Shown piece after piece: positions 1 through 6,974 of a stretch of DNA of 11,387 nucleotides; positions within the stretch are counted from its first letter, which is position 1; each line of letters opens with the position of its first letter. Source of the DNA: Bacteroidota bacterium (GTDB lineage Bacteria; Bacteroidota; Bacteroidia; Chitinophagales; UBA2359); contig JAHDGP010000109.1 of the NCBI GenBank assembly GCA_020627525.1, forward strand, positions 1 to 11,387, in the 5' to 3' direction. The position numbers and the translations under genes are program-made. The notes below the pieces were generated by a model, which worked only from the letters and a program-made list of their open reading frames with translations, did no database searches and had not been told where the DNA came from.

Positions 1-361
1 AAGGTGCTATTCGTTGTGCACTGTAAAAAGCAACTCTATAATAACCAGCAGTTGGAATGGAAATAGCCTGTTCTACCGCTCCATCATTTTGAAGATACAA
101 TACTTCATCTCCATTCATAGCTGGTGGGTTATACATACCACTACCATTTGCTGCAACTCCTGCAGTTTTTGAGAAATACCAGTTGAGATTGGAAAAATCA
201 CAAGTATACTGGCTACAGGAATTCTGCAATGCTAAACCTGCTTCAAACGATCCATCCTCTATCACGTCTGTGGGGGTAATTGGTTTAGTAGCTTCATTCC
301 CGAGTAGACTGCTGGAAATACAAAGCAACAAAACTAATAGTTGAAAAATTTTACATTTCAT
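1..361 (-). CDS. Exported protein with galactose-binding-like N-terminal domain (3' part beyond window)
   Basis: This is the first 120 codons of a minus-strand gene whose 3' end lies outside the window. The start ATG at 361-359 is followed by a typical Sec signal peptide: K at residues 2 and 4, a hydrophobic core at about 5-20, and probable cleavage near residue 21. The mature part carries the hallmarks of a galactose-binding-like or DUF642-like jelly-roll: an opening IEDGSFEAG block (about 34-42), a central tryptophan in NLNWYFS, then GDEVLYLQ followed by VEQAISIP and GYYRVAFYSAQR. These blocks recur in secreted carbohydrate-binding or adhesion proteins of many bacteria. The domain assignment is by motif resemblance only. 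The catalytic or sorting part, if there is one (for example a T9SS tail), would lie in the missing C-terminal region. The protein probably acts at or beyond the outer membrane. Confidence 0.65.
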   Translation of the reverse strand, partial: MKCKIFQLLVLLLCISSSLLGNEATKPITPTDVIEDGSFEAGLALQNSCSQYTCDFSNLNWYFSKTAGVAANGSGMYNPPAMNGDEVLYLQNDGAVEQAISIPTAGYYRVAFYSAQRIAP

Positions 362-1183
362 AAATTTAAATTTTAAGGGTTAAAAAACATATAAATTAAA
401 TTATAAATATTCGTGTTCATTTAAGTGCTCGGGCAAGTTATTACGGTTTATCCTGTTAACTTCCTAGTTACATACTTCAAAATTCTATTTTAAAATATTC
501 ACTATCTCTTGTAGCTATTTGCACTTATATAATCATTCAAAAAATGAACAATCTATTGATTAATTTTCAATGATCGTTCAAGTATGGACATACCTCTCCT
601 GTATATTTCATTTGTTTTTTTCTTAATTTTTAATCAAAAAAACATAGAAATATCACTAGCTAAACCATTTCATATCAATGACTTAGCATCCAACCATATG
701 CGTCAACCGGATATTTGTTTATTGAAGTTGTTCTAAATTAAAGCATTACGAATTTCATTAAATAGAAAAATATAACTACCATCGTACTGACTATTAAATT
801 GAATCAAATTTTCATAGACTCCATTTTATAATTACCATTGCAAGCTGGTATATTATGCCAATGAAGCCCAATGCATTTACATAAAATTTATCATCACATT
901 TTATATGATAACAAATCTTAATTCATAAGTTCTTTAAAAGAAAAATTTTTCCGAAAGTTAGTCTATAAAATTGAAGAATGAAAAAAAATGATAATATTTT
1001 ATTTATTTATTTTTGATAACTAAATCTTTATATTGTAAAAACGGATGACTAATGCCACAGGAATGTCATTTTCATTTAGATCTCAACAGAACTTTCAAAC
1101 TTAAGTTGATTACAACAACAAAGGCAGGAGATCGCTAGTTCAATAATAACAAATTTGGCCCTTTTTCAACAAACTATCGAATT
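362..1183. other. Long A+T-rich intergenic region without a supportable gene
   Basis: About 820 bp lie between the start of the left-edge gene and the stop of the MtfA-like gene. Every frame is broken by frequent stops. The longest plus-strand stretch with an ATG is a 50-codon ORF at 584-736 with a hydrophobic start, and I do not accept it as a gene. Upstream of the left-edge gene only a poor match to the Bacteroidota -7 element (TATGTTTT, minus strand) is visible. An A/T-only hairpin can form at 614-643 (GTTTTTTT against AAAAAAAC), but it has no G+C clamp. No tRNA, insertion sequence or tandem repeat was recognised. The region probably contains the promoter of the left-edge gene and the 3' untranslated region of the peptidase pair. 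Confidence 0.5.
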
Positions 1184-2071
1184 TTAACTTTCAGCATAAT
1201 GCACGCTTCCACAACAGTTCTTAAACTTTTTATTGCTGTTACAAGGGCAAGGGGTGTTTCTCCCCAGAACGGATTTGCCGTTTTCGACATCACGGTCGAT
1301 CATATTTTGTTCAAATACTTCTTCTAAAATATAGTACAATTCTGGATGTTTTTTAGTGAGTAATTTGGGTCTTTCGAAAAAGTATTCGCTCACTACTGCA
1401 AAAAACTCTATTTGACTGGTTCCACCATATGGATTTATGTCGGACTTCATTTTGTAAATTTCCGCAATCTTTTTTTGCATTAAATCCAGCCAGGGAATGA
1501 TGTATGGTTTTTCCATTAACAAAGAGGGCACGCCGTCTATTATGCCATCAGACTTGTCTATCAGGTGGATAAATTCGTGAATGGCGGTATTGCGTTTATC
1601 GGTATCGTTGGCAAAGCCGTGGTGCAATGCTTTTTGTGACAAGATCATTTTACCATCCATATAGCCCGTGCCTACCATTCCCAAAATCCTACGATCTGGA
1701 CCTGTTGTTTCAAACTTTTCATTGAAGGCTGATGGATAGATAAGTACTTCGTATAAATTTATGTAGCGCCATTCGGGAAAACCAAATATCGGAATGACTG
1801 CGCTTGCAGCAACAAGCAGTTCATCAACAATGTCAATTTTTGTAGAAATTCCCGTTATCCTGTGATTGAGTAAAAACTCTTGTACTTCGTATTCAAACTG
1901 TTTGCGTTCATCAGCATTTAGGGCATTGTAAAAATTTACTTTTTCCAGCAAAACACTCCTCCACTCTTTCGGAAATGGTTTGGATGGTAATTTCCATTTA
2001 TCTTTTTTCAAAAGCTTTATTAAGATAAATGCAAAGATTGCAGTAAAAACAAAAGTAAGAATCAGGAACAT
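1184..2071 (-). CDS. Membrane-anchored MtfA-like M90 zinc peptidase with C-terminal SEC-C motif
   Basis: The 295-aa product resembles the MtfA/M90 metallopeptidase family. Visible features in order are an N-terminal membrane helix (about 3-20) followed by a KLLKKDKWK stop-transfer segment, and the zinc-binding HEFIH at 165-169 (two His ligands plus catalytic Glu166). Next comes the family's second conserved block, FFAVVSEYFFE (223-233), whose Glu229 should be the third zinc ligand. The last 25 residues form a SEC-C motif, CPC...CC, with Cys275, Cys277, Cys286 and Cys287, as in SecA tails, where it binds zinc. E. coli MtfA (about 265 aa, soluble) is an aminopeptidase linked to the glucose repressor Mlc. 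The anchor and SEC-C tail here suggest a different, membrane-associated role, which is inference. The start ATG lies 20 nt beyond the stop of the upstream M3 peptidase gene, so the two are probably co-transcribed and may both serve peptide turnover. Confidence 0.85.
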   Translation of the reverse strand: MFLILTFVFTAIFAFILIKLLKKDKWKLPSKPFPKEWRSVLLEKVNFYNALNADERKQFEYEVQEFLLNHRITGISTKIDIVDELLVAASAVIPIFGFPEWRYINLYEVLIYPSAFNEKFETTGPDRRILGMVGTGYMDGKMILSQKALHHGFANDTDKRNTAIHEFIHLIDKSDGIIDGVPSLLMEKPYIIPWLDLMQKKIAEIYKMKSDINPYGGTSQIEFFAVVSEYFFERPKLLTKKHPELYYILEEVFEQNMIDRDVENGKSVLGRNTPCPCNSNKKFKNCCGSVHYAES

Positions 2072-2091
2072 ATTTTACTATTAAAAAATTA

Positions 2092-3786
2092 CTAGAATTT
2101 AGAATCGTCAATTGTGTCAATGTATTTTTCTAAATCCTGTGCAATGCCTTTGATTGTTCCATCTTCAAAAGGCGAATTGACATTGGCAACTTTCAATAGC
2201 TCTAAAAAGGGTTTTGTTCCTCCTGCGTTGCATAAGTTTAAATAATCTTTCCAAGCTTCCTTTCTGTCTTTGGTTGACTTTTGCCAGAACTGCAATGCAC
2301 AGATCATCGCCAAGCCATAGTCGATGTAATAAAACGGCATTGAAAAAATGTGTGATTGACTTTGCCAGTATCTCCCTGATTCCAGATAAGGAATGTTTCC
2401 TAAATTGTGCTCAGGCATATACAAGGCTTCCATTTCTGTCCAAGTCGCTGCCCTTTCATCTGGAGTAAATGTAGGATTTTTATAAACAATATGTTGAAAA
2501 TGATCAACGGCACAAAAATATGGGAGCATTAAGATACTCGAATTGAGGTGTGAAAAGAAATATTTATCCGTATCCTCTTTAAAAAACATTTCCATATATG
2601 GATAAGTCAAAAACTCCATAGCCATAGCGTGAATTTCTGCTGATTCACTTGTTGGCAAACGATATTCTTCAATTGGAATGTTTCTATTTTGGTAAAATTG
2701 AAAAGCGTGTCCCGCTTCGTGGGTAAGTACATTTATATCGCCAGCAGTACCATTAAAGCAAGCAAAAATATAAGGATGGGCATATTTATCAATGCTCCAG
2801 CAATAGCCTTTACCAGCTTTTCCATCTCTATTTACGATATCAATTAAATTATTTTCCAATAAATATTCAAAAAACTCACCTGTCTCTTTACTTAAATCTG
2901 CATACATTTTAGCAGCATTGTCCAATATCACTAATGGTTCCCCTTTGGGTTTTGGGTTGCCTTCATAAAAATGAAATCTTAAATCTGATAATTTCAATTC
3001 ATCATAACCCAATCTTATTCTTTGTTTCTCTCTTAATTTTTTAATTAAGGGAACAATTTCATCGACAATCTGTTTTCTAAAATTGTCTATCATTTTTTCA
3101 TCATAATCAATACGCTTCATCCAATTGTAGCCCAGTTCAACAAAGTTTTCGCACTTCATTTTGATGGCCATCTGATGGCGTACTTTGACCATTTCATCAT
3201 AAAGATTGTCAAATTCAGACTGTTTTTCTGCAAAGAAGCTCCATTTAGCATTAGATGCAGCTTCTCTGACATCTCGGTCTTTATCTTCCAAATATTTGCC
3301 AATCGAAACAAGGTCAAACAGCTTTCCGTCAAACTCAATTTTTGCAGTACCTCGCAACCTGGTATAATCCGTAGCTAATTTATTGCTCAATTTCAGGTCA
3401 TCCAAAATAACGGGATCAAACCCTTTTACTGAAAAGCTGGCTAAATCAAACAAATGTTTGCCCCACTTTTCAGAAAGTTCATTTTTAAATTTTGATTCAA
3501 TCAACAGTTCATAAAACTTATCTGTCAATTTAGAATAGTTGGGCATATTTTCATCTAAATAGGCAACTTCTGCATCGTAAAATTCATCTTTTAGATTTAG
3601 ATCAAATCGAATATTTGCCAATTGGTACATAGAATAAAAATTTGCTCTATGCTGGTAAATATCAATTACTAATTGATCTTGGGTTTTAAAAGTTTCTGCT
3701 TCTTTAAACCTTTTTAGCAATTGTAAAAACTCCTCTTCAAAGACTTTAACATCAGGTCTTTCATAAACAATCTCATCAAATTTCAT
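2092..3786 (-). CDS. M3 family oligoendopeptidase
   Basis: The 564-aa cytoplasmic protein is a full-length M3B (PepF/thimet-type) zinc oligoendopeptidase, matching the roughly 550-565 aa size of the subfamily distinct from classic PepF. The active site is HEAGH at 356-360 (His356, His360, catalytic Glu357). The third zinc ligand is expected at Glu384 in SAEIHAMAMEF. Near the C-terminus, HIFSMPFYYIDY (479-490) is the conserved aromatic block that shapes the substrate channel and supplies the tyrosines that stabilise the transition state. There is no signal peptide. Such enzymes cleave short peptides inside the cell, for instance leftovers of protein or signal-peptide degradation. The gene is first in a two-gene unit with the MtfA-like peptidase and is preceded by a candidate promoter at 3872-3903. 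No truncation or missing catalytic residue is seen. The exact substrate cannot be told from sequence. Confidence 0.93.
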   Translation of the reverse strand: MKFDEIVYERPDVKVFEEEFLQLLKRFKEAETFKTQDQLVIDIYQHRANFYSMYQLANIRFDLNLKDEFYDAEVAYLDENMPNYSKLTDKFYELLIESKFKNELSEKWGKHLFDLASFSVKGFDPVILDDLKLSNKLATDYTRLRGTAKIEFDGKLFDLVSIGKYLEDKDRDVREAASNAKWSFFAEKQSEFDNLYDEMVKVRHQMAIKMKCENFVELGYNWMKRIDYDEKMIDNFRKQIVDEIVPLIKKLREKQRIRLGYDELKLSDLRFHFYEGNPKPKGEPLVILDNAAKMYADLSKETGEFFEYLLENNLIDIVNRDGKAGKGYCWSIDKYAHPYIFACFNGTAGDINVLTHEAGHAFQFYQNRNIPIEEYRLPTSESAEIHAMAMEFLTYPYMEMFFKEDTDKYFFSHLNSSILMLPYFCAVDHFQHIVYKNPTFTPDERAATWTEMEALYMPEHNLGNIPYLESGRYWQSQSHIFSMPFYYIDYGLAMICALQFWQKSTKDRKEAWKDYLNLCNAGGTKPFLELLKVANVNSPFEDGTIKGIAQDLEKYIDTIDDSKF

Positions 3787-3871
3787 TCTGCGTTTATTGT
3801 AGAAATCCGTTTCGTTTTAATACTTGCAAAATATTAAATCAAACAGGTTCTGAATTTATTAAATTTTTATA

Positions 3872-3903
3872 TAAACTTACTTCCTAATTTCTGTTATAAC
3901 CAA
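3872..3903 (-). promoter_or_regulatory. Candidate Bacteroidota-type promoter of the M3 peptidase operon
   Basis: On the minus strand, TTG (3903-3901) is followed after 21 nt by TAAGTTTA (3879-3872), one mismatch from the Bacteroidota -7 consensus TAnnTTTG at a usual spacing. It would give a leader of about 80 nt before the ATG at 3786. Such short motifs arise easily in A+T-rich DNA, so this is only a candidate. Confidence 0.3.
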
Positions 3904-3914
3904 GACTTGTTTTA

Positions 3915-4277
3915 TTAGTTCAGGTTTTTCTTAAATATCCTTTTGTCTAAAATATAAGAAACAAACAATAAAACCAAAGCAATGGCTGCTGGCAAATGCT
4001 GTCCATCATTTGCTCCTAAATGCGCAATAAGTGCTAAGTTAAAGTCAATCAATAAACCAAGATAAGCCAATTCCTTCAAAATAGCAGATTTTTTTGTTAA
4101 GATTGCTATAACAGCTAAAATTTTCGCTATAGCCAATGGGTAAACAATGGCTGAAGAATAACCAAAGCCTTCAAAAACTTTGCTGATCTCTTCGTAGTTC
4201 ATAAAATACATTCCTGCCGAAAACAATATGAGTAAACATAAAAGTCCGGTTGCAATCCAATAGATTATTTTAGCCAT
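3915..4277 (-). CDS. DoxX-like small integral membrane protein
   Basis: The 120-aa protein has four predicted membrane helices (about 4-25, 43-61, 67-88, 94-111) and a basic C-terminus (KRIFKKNLN), so it is almost entirely a four-helix bundle of the inner membrane. The order, the YPLAIAKILAVIAIL second helix and the LIAHLGANDGQ stretch before helix 4 fit the DoxX-like family. Members are associated with redox or thiol-stress functions in some bacteria, but most Bacteroidota copies are uncharacterised. No function is claimed beyond the family. The gene stands alone: 128 nt separate its stop from the M3 peptidase start, and a fold-back element lies 45 nt upstream of its ATG, so its promoter is at or inside the edge of that element. 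Confidence 0.75.
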   Translation of the reverse strand: MAKIIYWIATGLLCLLILFSAGMYFMNYEEISKVFEGFGYSSAIVYPLAIAKILAVIAILTKKSAILKELAYLGLLIDFNLALIAHLGANDGQHLPAAIALVLLFVSYILDKRIFKKNLN

Positions 4278-4298
4278 TCGTTAATATATTTGTTTATA

Positions 4299-4329
4299 AA
4301 AATTTAGCACACTTTGTCAAATCATACAA
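4299..4329 (-). promoter_or_regulatory. Candidate promoter of the DoxX-like gene, straddling the element edge
   Basis: On the minus strand, TTG (4329-4327) is spaced 20 nt from TAAATTTT (4306-4299), one mismatch from TAnnTTTG. The start would fall about 15 nt before the ATG at 4277. The TTG lies within the terminal repeat of the fold-back element and the -7 lies outside it, so the insertion may have supplied the upstream half of the promoter. This is a motif match only. Confidence 0.3.
4314..4322. repeat. Left copy of 9-bp direct repeat (likely target-site duplication)
   Basis: TTGTCAAAT here is identical, in the same orientation, to 4609-4617. The two copies abut the inverted-repeat termini of the fold-back element exactly, as expected for a 9-bp target-site duplication made on insertion. 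Confidence 0.6.
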
Positions 4330-4608
4330 CTAGCCATTTTTTAAAATCAGTGACAAGAAAACAATGTATCCAAAAGCTCCGCTGGAGCTAATAGATGAGT
4401 CCAGTCCAAAAAGATAAAAAATCAAAAATGTTTTTTTTAGCGATCCTTCCATCTTTCTCGATCCGCTGATGCTCAGGCATCAACAAATCTCGAAAAATGC
4501 AAATCTCCTCTAAAAAATTCCATTTTGTGAAAATTATCTCTTTTTGGAGTAGACTCATAGATAATTTTTTACATGTTGATTGTTTCTTCTAAAGTCCCTA
4601 GTTGTGTC
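4323..4608. mobile_element. MITE-like fold-back element, no coding capacity
   Basis: This 286-bp stretch has terminal inverted repeats CATACAACTAG (4323-4333) and, read from the other end, GACACAACTAG (4608-4598), matching at 9 of 11 positions. It is bracketed by the 9-bp direct repeat TTGTCAAAT. Inside, the two halves are imperfect inverted copies: 4395-4413 pairs with 4540-4558, 4425-4430 with 4521-4526, 4433-4440 with 4510-4517, and 4454-4472 with 4477-4497. The left arm alone carries an extra small hairpin, AGCTCC-GCT-GGAGCT (4375-4389). There is no ORF of note, so it is non-autonomous. A 9-bp duplication is known for several DD(E/D) transposase families, but no parent element is in the window. 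It sits 3 nt past the lipoprotein stop codon and 45 nt before the DoxX-like start. Alternatives are a structured RNA or a long terminator, though the flanking duplication favours a mobile origin. Confidence 0.6.
4395..4558 (-). other. Long hairpin inside the fold-back element, pairs best as minus-strand RNA
   Basis: The outer stem pairs 4395-4413 with 4540-4558 with a single mismatch. The inner stem pairs 4454-4472 with 4477-4497 around the loop 4473-4476. All 19 inner pairs are Watson-Crick or G·U when the minus strand is the RNA, with one 2-nt bulge (4490-4491). On plus-strand RNA four of them would be C·A mismatches. The minus strand is the direction of read-through from the lipoprotein operon, so this fold may end or stabilise that transcript. 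Confidence 0.55.
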
Positions 4609-4617
4609 TTGTCAAAT
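4609..4617. repeat. Right copy of 9-bp direct repeat (likely target-site duplication)
   Basis: TTGTCAAAT is identical to 4314-4322. It lies immediately outside the right terminal repeat of the fold-back element and 3 nt from the lipoprotein stop codon. Confidence 0.6.
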
Positions 4618-4620
4618 ATA

Positions 4621-5457
4621 TCATTTTTTCTTCAACTTACTCCATTCTTTAAATGTAAGTATTTTATCTAAAGTGTATTCCACGCTTTTACCACCAACGT
4701 TTTGGATAAACTTAAACTTGCCAATTCCCAAAGCATAGCAACTCATTTGAAAAAAGTCGTTGGTATCTTCAAAATCTTGCGATTCGTTTTTTACCGTATT
4801 TTCAAATGAATCTCTTATTACCAAACTCCGAATAATCAATTTTTCAAAGTCGACATCCGCCTGATCACCGTTGTAAACCCTGGTTCTTTTAGAACTCATA
4901 GAAAGGTCGGGTAATATTCCATTATTGATATTATATTCCCAAATTAGAGGCGCTTCTTTTTCTAGTTCCCATAGCATTGATTCCCCCTTTGTAATCGATG
5001 CATCAGAAACAATGCGTTGACCTGCTGTATCATATTGCATTTCTTTGTAATCTATGATATTGGCTCCAGTTTCTGTAATTTCCTCTTTTAAAAATTCATA
5101 TTGTATAAAATAACCATTGCGGGGTTCAAAAAATGAGTGGAAATGTAAATAACTTTTACCGTCCAAATCTTCCCTACTAATGACAACATATCGGTCATTT
5201 ATCTGACTAGCATCTCCCTTGTAGTGATAAACCAAGGTATCATTCAAGCGATCAATTGGATAGTAGAAATCTCTTAGATTTTTAGGTTTCTCATTCTGTG
5301 AGTCCTTCAGAATGTGCTGTTGAATGCTTATTTTAGACAATTCAGAAGGTGAATGTCCTATTGATATTTGTGCATCGTTTTGCTTGGTTTTATCCGCTTT
5401 GCAAGCTACAGTTAACAGTAGAATTGTTACCGTTAACAGATATAGATTTTTTCTCAT
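4621..5457 (-). CDS. Lipoprotein of unknown function
   Basis: The 278-aa product begins with a lipoprotein signal peptide: basic residues at 2-3, a hydrophobic run, and lipobox LTVAC with Cys19 as the acylated residue. The sequence after the cysteine (KADKTKQND) is not strongly acidic, so there is no clear surface-export signal and it may face the periplasm. The mature part alternates short hydrophobic and charged stretches rich in aromatic residues, as in beta-rich periplasmic proteins, and ends in a basic KLKKK. I recognise no family. It is the last gene of an apparent operon, 65 nt beyond the stop of the TPR gene, and its own stop lies 3 nt from the right target-site copy of the fold-back element. 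The open reading frame is intact. A role beside the TPR protein in the envelope is suggested only by context. Confidence 0.8.
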   Translation of the reverse strand: MRKNLYLLTVTILLLTVACKADKTKQNDAQISIGHSPSELSKISIQQHILKDSQNEKPKNLRDFYYPIDRLNDTLVYHYKGDASQINDRYVVISREDLDGKSYLHFHSFFEPRNGYFIQYEFLKEEITETGANIIDYKEMQYDTAGQRIVSDASITKGESMLWELEKEAPLIWEYNINNGILPDLSMSSKRTRVYNGDQADVDFEKLIIRSLVIRDSFENTVKNESQDFEDTNDFFQMSCYALGIGKFKFIQNVGGKSVEYTLDKILTFKEWSKLKKK

Positions 5458-5522
5458 TTGCTAGAATATTATTGCTTCTCAGAATTACAGCAATAACTTG
5501 ACCAAAAACCAGCATTTCATTT

Positions 5523-6353
5523 CTAATAAAGCTTTTTTACCATTTTATAAAATTCAGTCTCCTTTAACTCTGCTATTCCTTCATCCAAATTAAATTTTTC
5601 ATCATCGAGATCAAAGTAATATGGGACATCAATTTCACTATTCAGGAATTTAAAATAATACCTTGTATGTGAATACTCCTCTTCGTGAATTTCTTCTGAA
5701 TGTATCTTTTCTAAAGCTGCATCAAGTTTTTTACTGAGGTTTTTCTTTTTAGGTAAAAGTATCTGAAGTTCTTCAATGACATCGGTAATGTCGGTAAGTT
5801 CATTAAAAACAATTGGTAAGAGCTTTTCAATTGCTTTATCAGGTTGGTTTAGTTTTTGATAAATATCTGAATAGGTTAAAGCATAATAGACATTGTGTTC
5901 TTCATATGCATTGCCGCAGAAATGAAAGTAAGGATAAAGCGTATCAGACAAAGCGAGATAGTGCAAAGATTCTTCAAACCTTTCGTTATCGTAATAAATT
6001 TCACTCAAAATCTTACTCGATCTGTGTTTGAAGTTAGTAAAAGGATCAGCCATTAAGCTTCCTCCCAAGTCATCCTTTTCATTAAAATTACTGTTGAGAA
6101 TGGTTTCAAAAACCTTTATCGCTTCCTCTTCCTTATTTTGAAAGATATGAATCAATCCAATATTGTAAAAAGCCTTTTCATAAAGCGCATTCTTCGGATG
6201 ATTTTCAACTATGTAAACAAAAGCATCTAGTGCCTCTTCATTTTTTCCCTCCCTATAAAATGATTCTCCTTCTTGAAAGTAGTCAATTGGCATTTTTTGC
6301 GCCCATACATTTAATGAAGAAAAAACAAGTAATAGGAATATACTATTTTTCAT
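5523..6353 (-). CDS. Exported tetratricopeptide-repeat (TPR) protein
   Basis: The 276-aa protein starts with a Sec signal peptide (hydrophobic core about 5-17, probable cleavage after Ala18). The mature part contains TPR units: a clear pair at about 22-53 (YREGKNEEALDAF pattern) and 58-91 (NIGLIHIFQNKEEEAIKVF pattern). Two looser ones follow at about 111-141 and 154-184 (YSDIYQKLNQPDKAIEKLLP pattern). The C-terminal third is acidic and lysine-rich and has no recognised fold. TPR arrays bind partner proteins, so a scaffold role in the periplasm is likely. The ATG overlaps the TGA of the upstream frameshifted gene by 4 nt (ATGA, 6350-6353), which implies translational coupling. If the upstream frameshift is real, coupled translation of this gene would be reduced. 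Confidence 0.85.
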   Translation of the reverse strand: MKNSIFLLLVFSSLNVWAQKMPIDYFQEGESFYREGKNEEALDAFVYIVENHPKNALYEKAFYNIGLIHIFQNKEEEAIKVFETILNSNFNEKDDLGGSLMADPFTNFKHRSSKILSEIYYDNERFEESLHYLALSDTLYPYFHFCGNAYEEHNVYYALTYSDIYQKLNQPDKAIEKLLPIVFNELTDITDVIEELQILLPKKKNLSKKLDAALEKIHSEEIHEEEYSHTRYYFKFLNSEIDVPYYFDLDDEKFNLDEGIAELKETEFYKMVKKLY

Positions 6354-6884
6354 AATTCTATTGTAAATTTAATTAAGGAAGAGCCTTTAAATCCATAAAA
6401 AATTAATTCTTTTTCATCAAAAAAGCAATATTTTGATACAATTTTATCAATACCATCCAACTCTTTATACATCTTATTATTTACATTTAGCAAATACTTT
6501 TTATCACTTTCATATTGAATCGTAAAAAAGCCATTGTCTGTTAATTCTCCTGCGATAATTGCTCCTTTATCTAAATGCATTCTGTTTTTCAAATGTTCCA
6601 CGGGAATCATTGGTTTGGAAAATATACCATTGTAAACGAAATAAGAGCTTGTATCGTATTCAAGGTACAAAAGTGAATTTACATCATCAATAATTTCTGT
6701 TGCAAAACCTTCTTTTAAAAAGTCTTTTCCATCGGAAATGGAAAAATTAGCTTCTGTTGGATCTGGCTGCTTTAAAGTAAATTGAGTCTTTTGTGTCTGT
6801 CAAAATCAATCGCTCGTTAATTGTCTGCCCAAGTGCGTTTATTATAAAAAACAAAGCTGATAATATTGCTGTTGCATTTTTCAT
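6350..6884 (-). pseudogene. Secreted protein gene of unknown function interrupted by a one-base frameshift
   Basis: The ATG at 6884 opens a good signal peptide (MKNATAILSALFFIINALGQ), but this frame stops at 6749-6747 after 45 codons. The downstream frame continues without a stop from about 6800 to the TGA at 6352-6350. It also reads sensibly upstream of any start codon (FTLKQPDPTEANFSISDGK and onward to EYDTSSYF). Removing one base from the AAAA run at 6792-6789 (minus strand) joins the two frames into a single 177-aa exported protein. The join must lie between the TGA of the second frame near 6800 and the TAA of the first at 6747. A caller that ignores this would report only a 106-aa ORF from a TTG at 6670, which lacks the signal peptide. 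The product is not recognised. The gene heads the operon with the TPR and lipoprotein genes. Sequencing error, strain-specific mutation and phase variation all remain possible. Confidence 0.75.
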
Positions 6885-6974
6885 TTATACTTTTTTATTC
6901 AGCTAAGGGACAGTTTCTAATCAATTTAAAAACAATAAAATATAGATAAAGATTTATTTCACAAAACGTCATTT

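Noticed and set aside
614..643. Hairpin GTTTTTTT with AAAAAAAC as a terminator
   Set aside because: The stem is A/T only apart from one pair, the loop is long, and no gene end lies nearby.
584..736. A 50-codon plus-strand ORF with a hydrophobic N-terminus in the long intergenic region
   Set aside because: It has no ribosome-binding or promoter signal and no recognisable family. Its hydrophobic look is expected from T-rich DNA, and chance ORFs of this size are common here.
730..850. Possible decayed coding remnant on the minus strand (a stretch reading SQYDGSYIFLFNEI before a stop near 740)
   Set aside because: Joining it to upstream frames needs several shifts and stop suppressions, and no family was recognised.
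1008..1015. TATTTTTG, a perfect match to the Bacteroidota -7 element on the plus strand
   Set aside because: There is no TTG at the right distance upstream and no plus-strand gene downstream. It lies in a TTTA-rich run where such matches are frequent by chance.
2214..2468. Open frames on the plus strand inside the M3 peptidase gene, and similar ones opposite the TPR, T9SS and amidohydrolase genes
   Set aside because: They overlap well-supported genes with conserved catalytic or structural motifs on the other strand, so they are shadow frames.
4313..4333. A longer terminal inverted repeat starting at TTTGTCAA
   Set aside because: TTGTCAA is itself nearly palindromic, so it matches in both orientations. 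The exact direct copy TTGTCAAAT at both ends is better explained as a target-site duplication outside the element.
6350..6670. The 106-aa ORF from a TTG start as an independent gene
   Set aside because: Sensible sequence continues in the same frame upstream of the TTG, and a signal peptide in the neighbouring frame fits it. It is better read as the 3' part of a frameshifted 177-aa gene.
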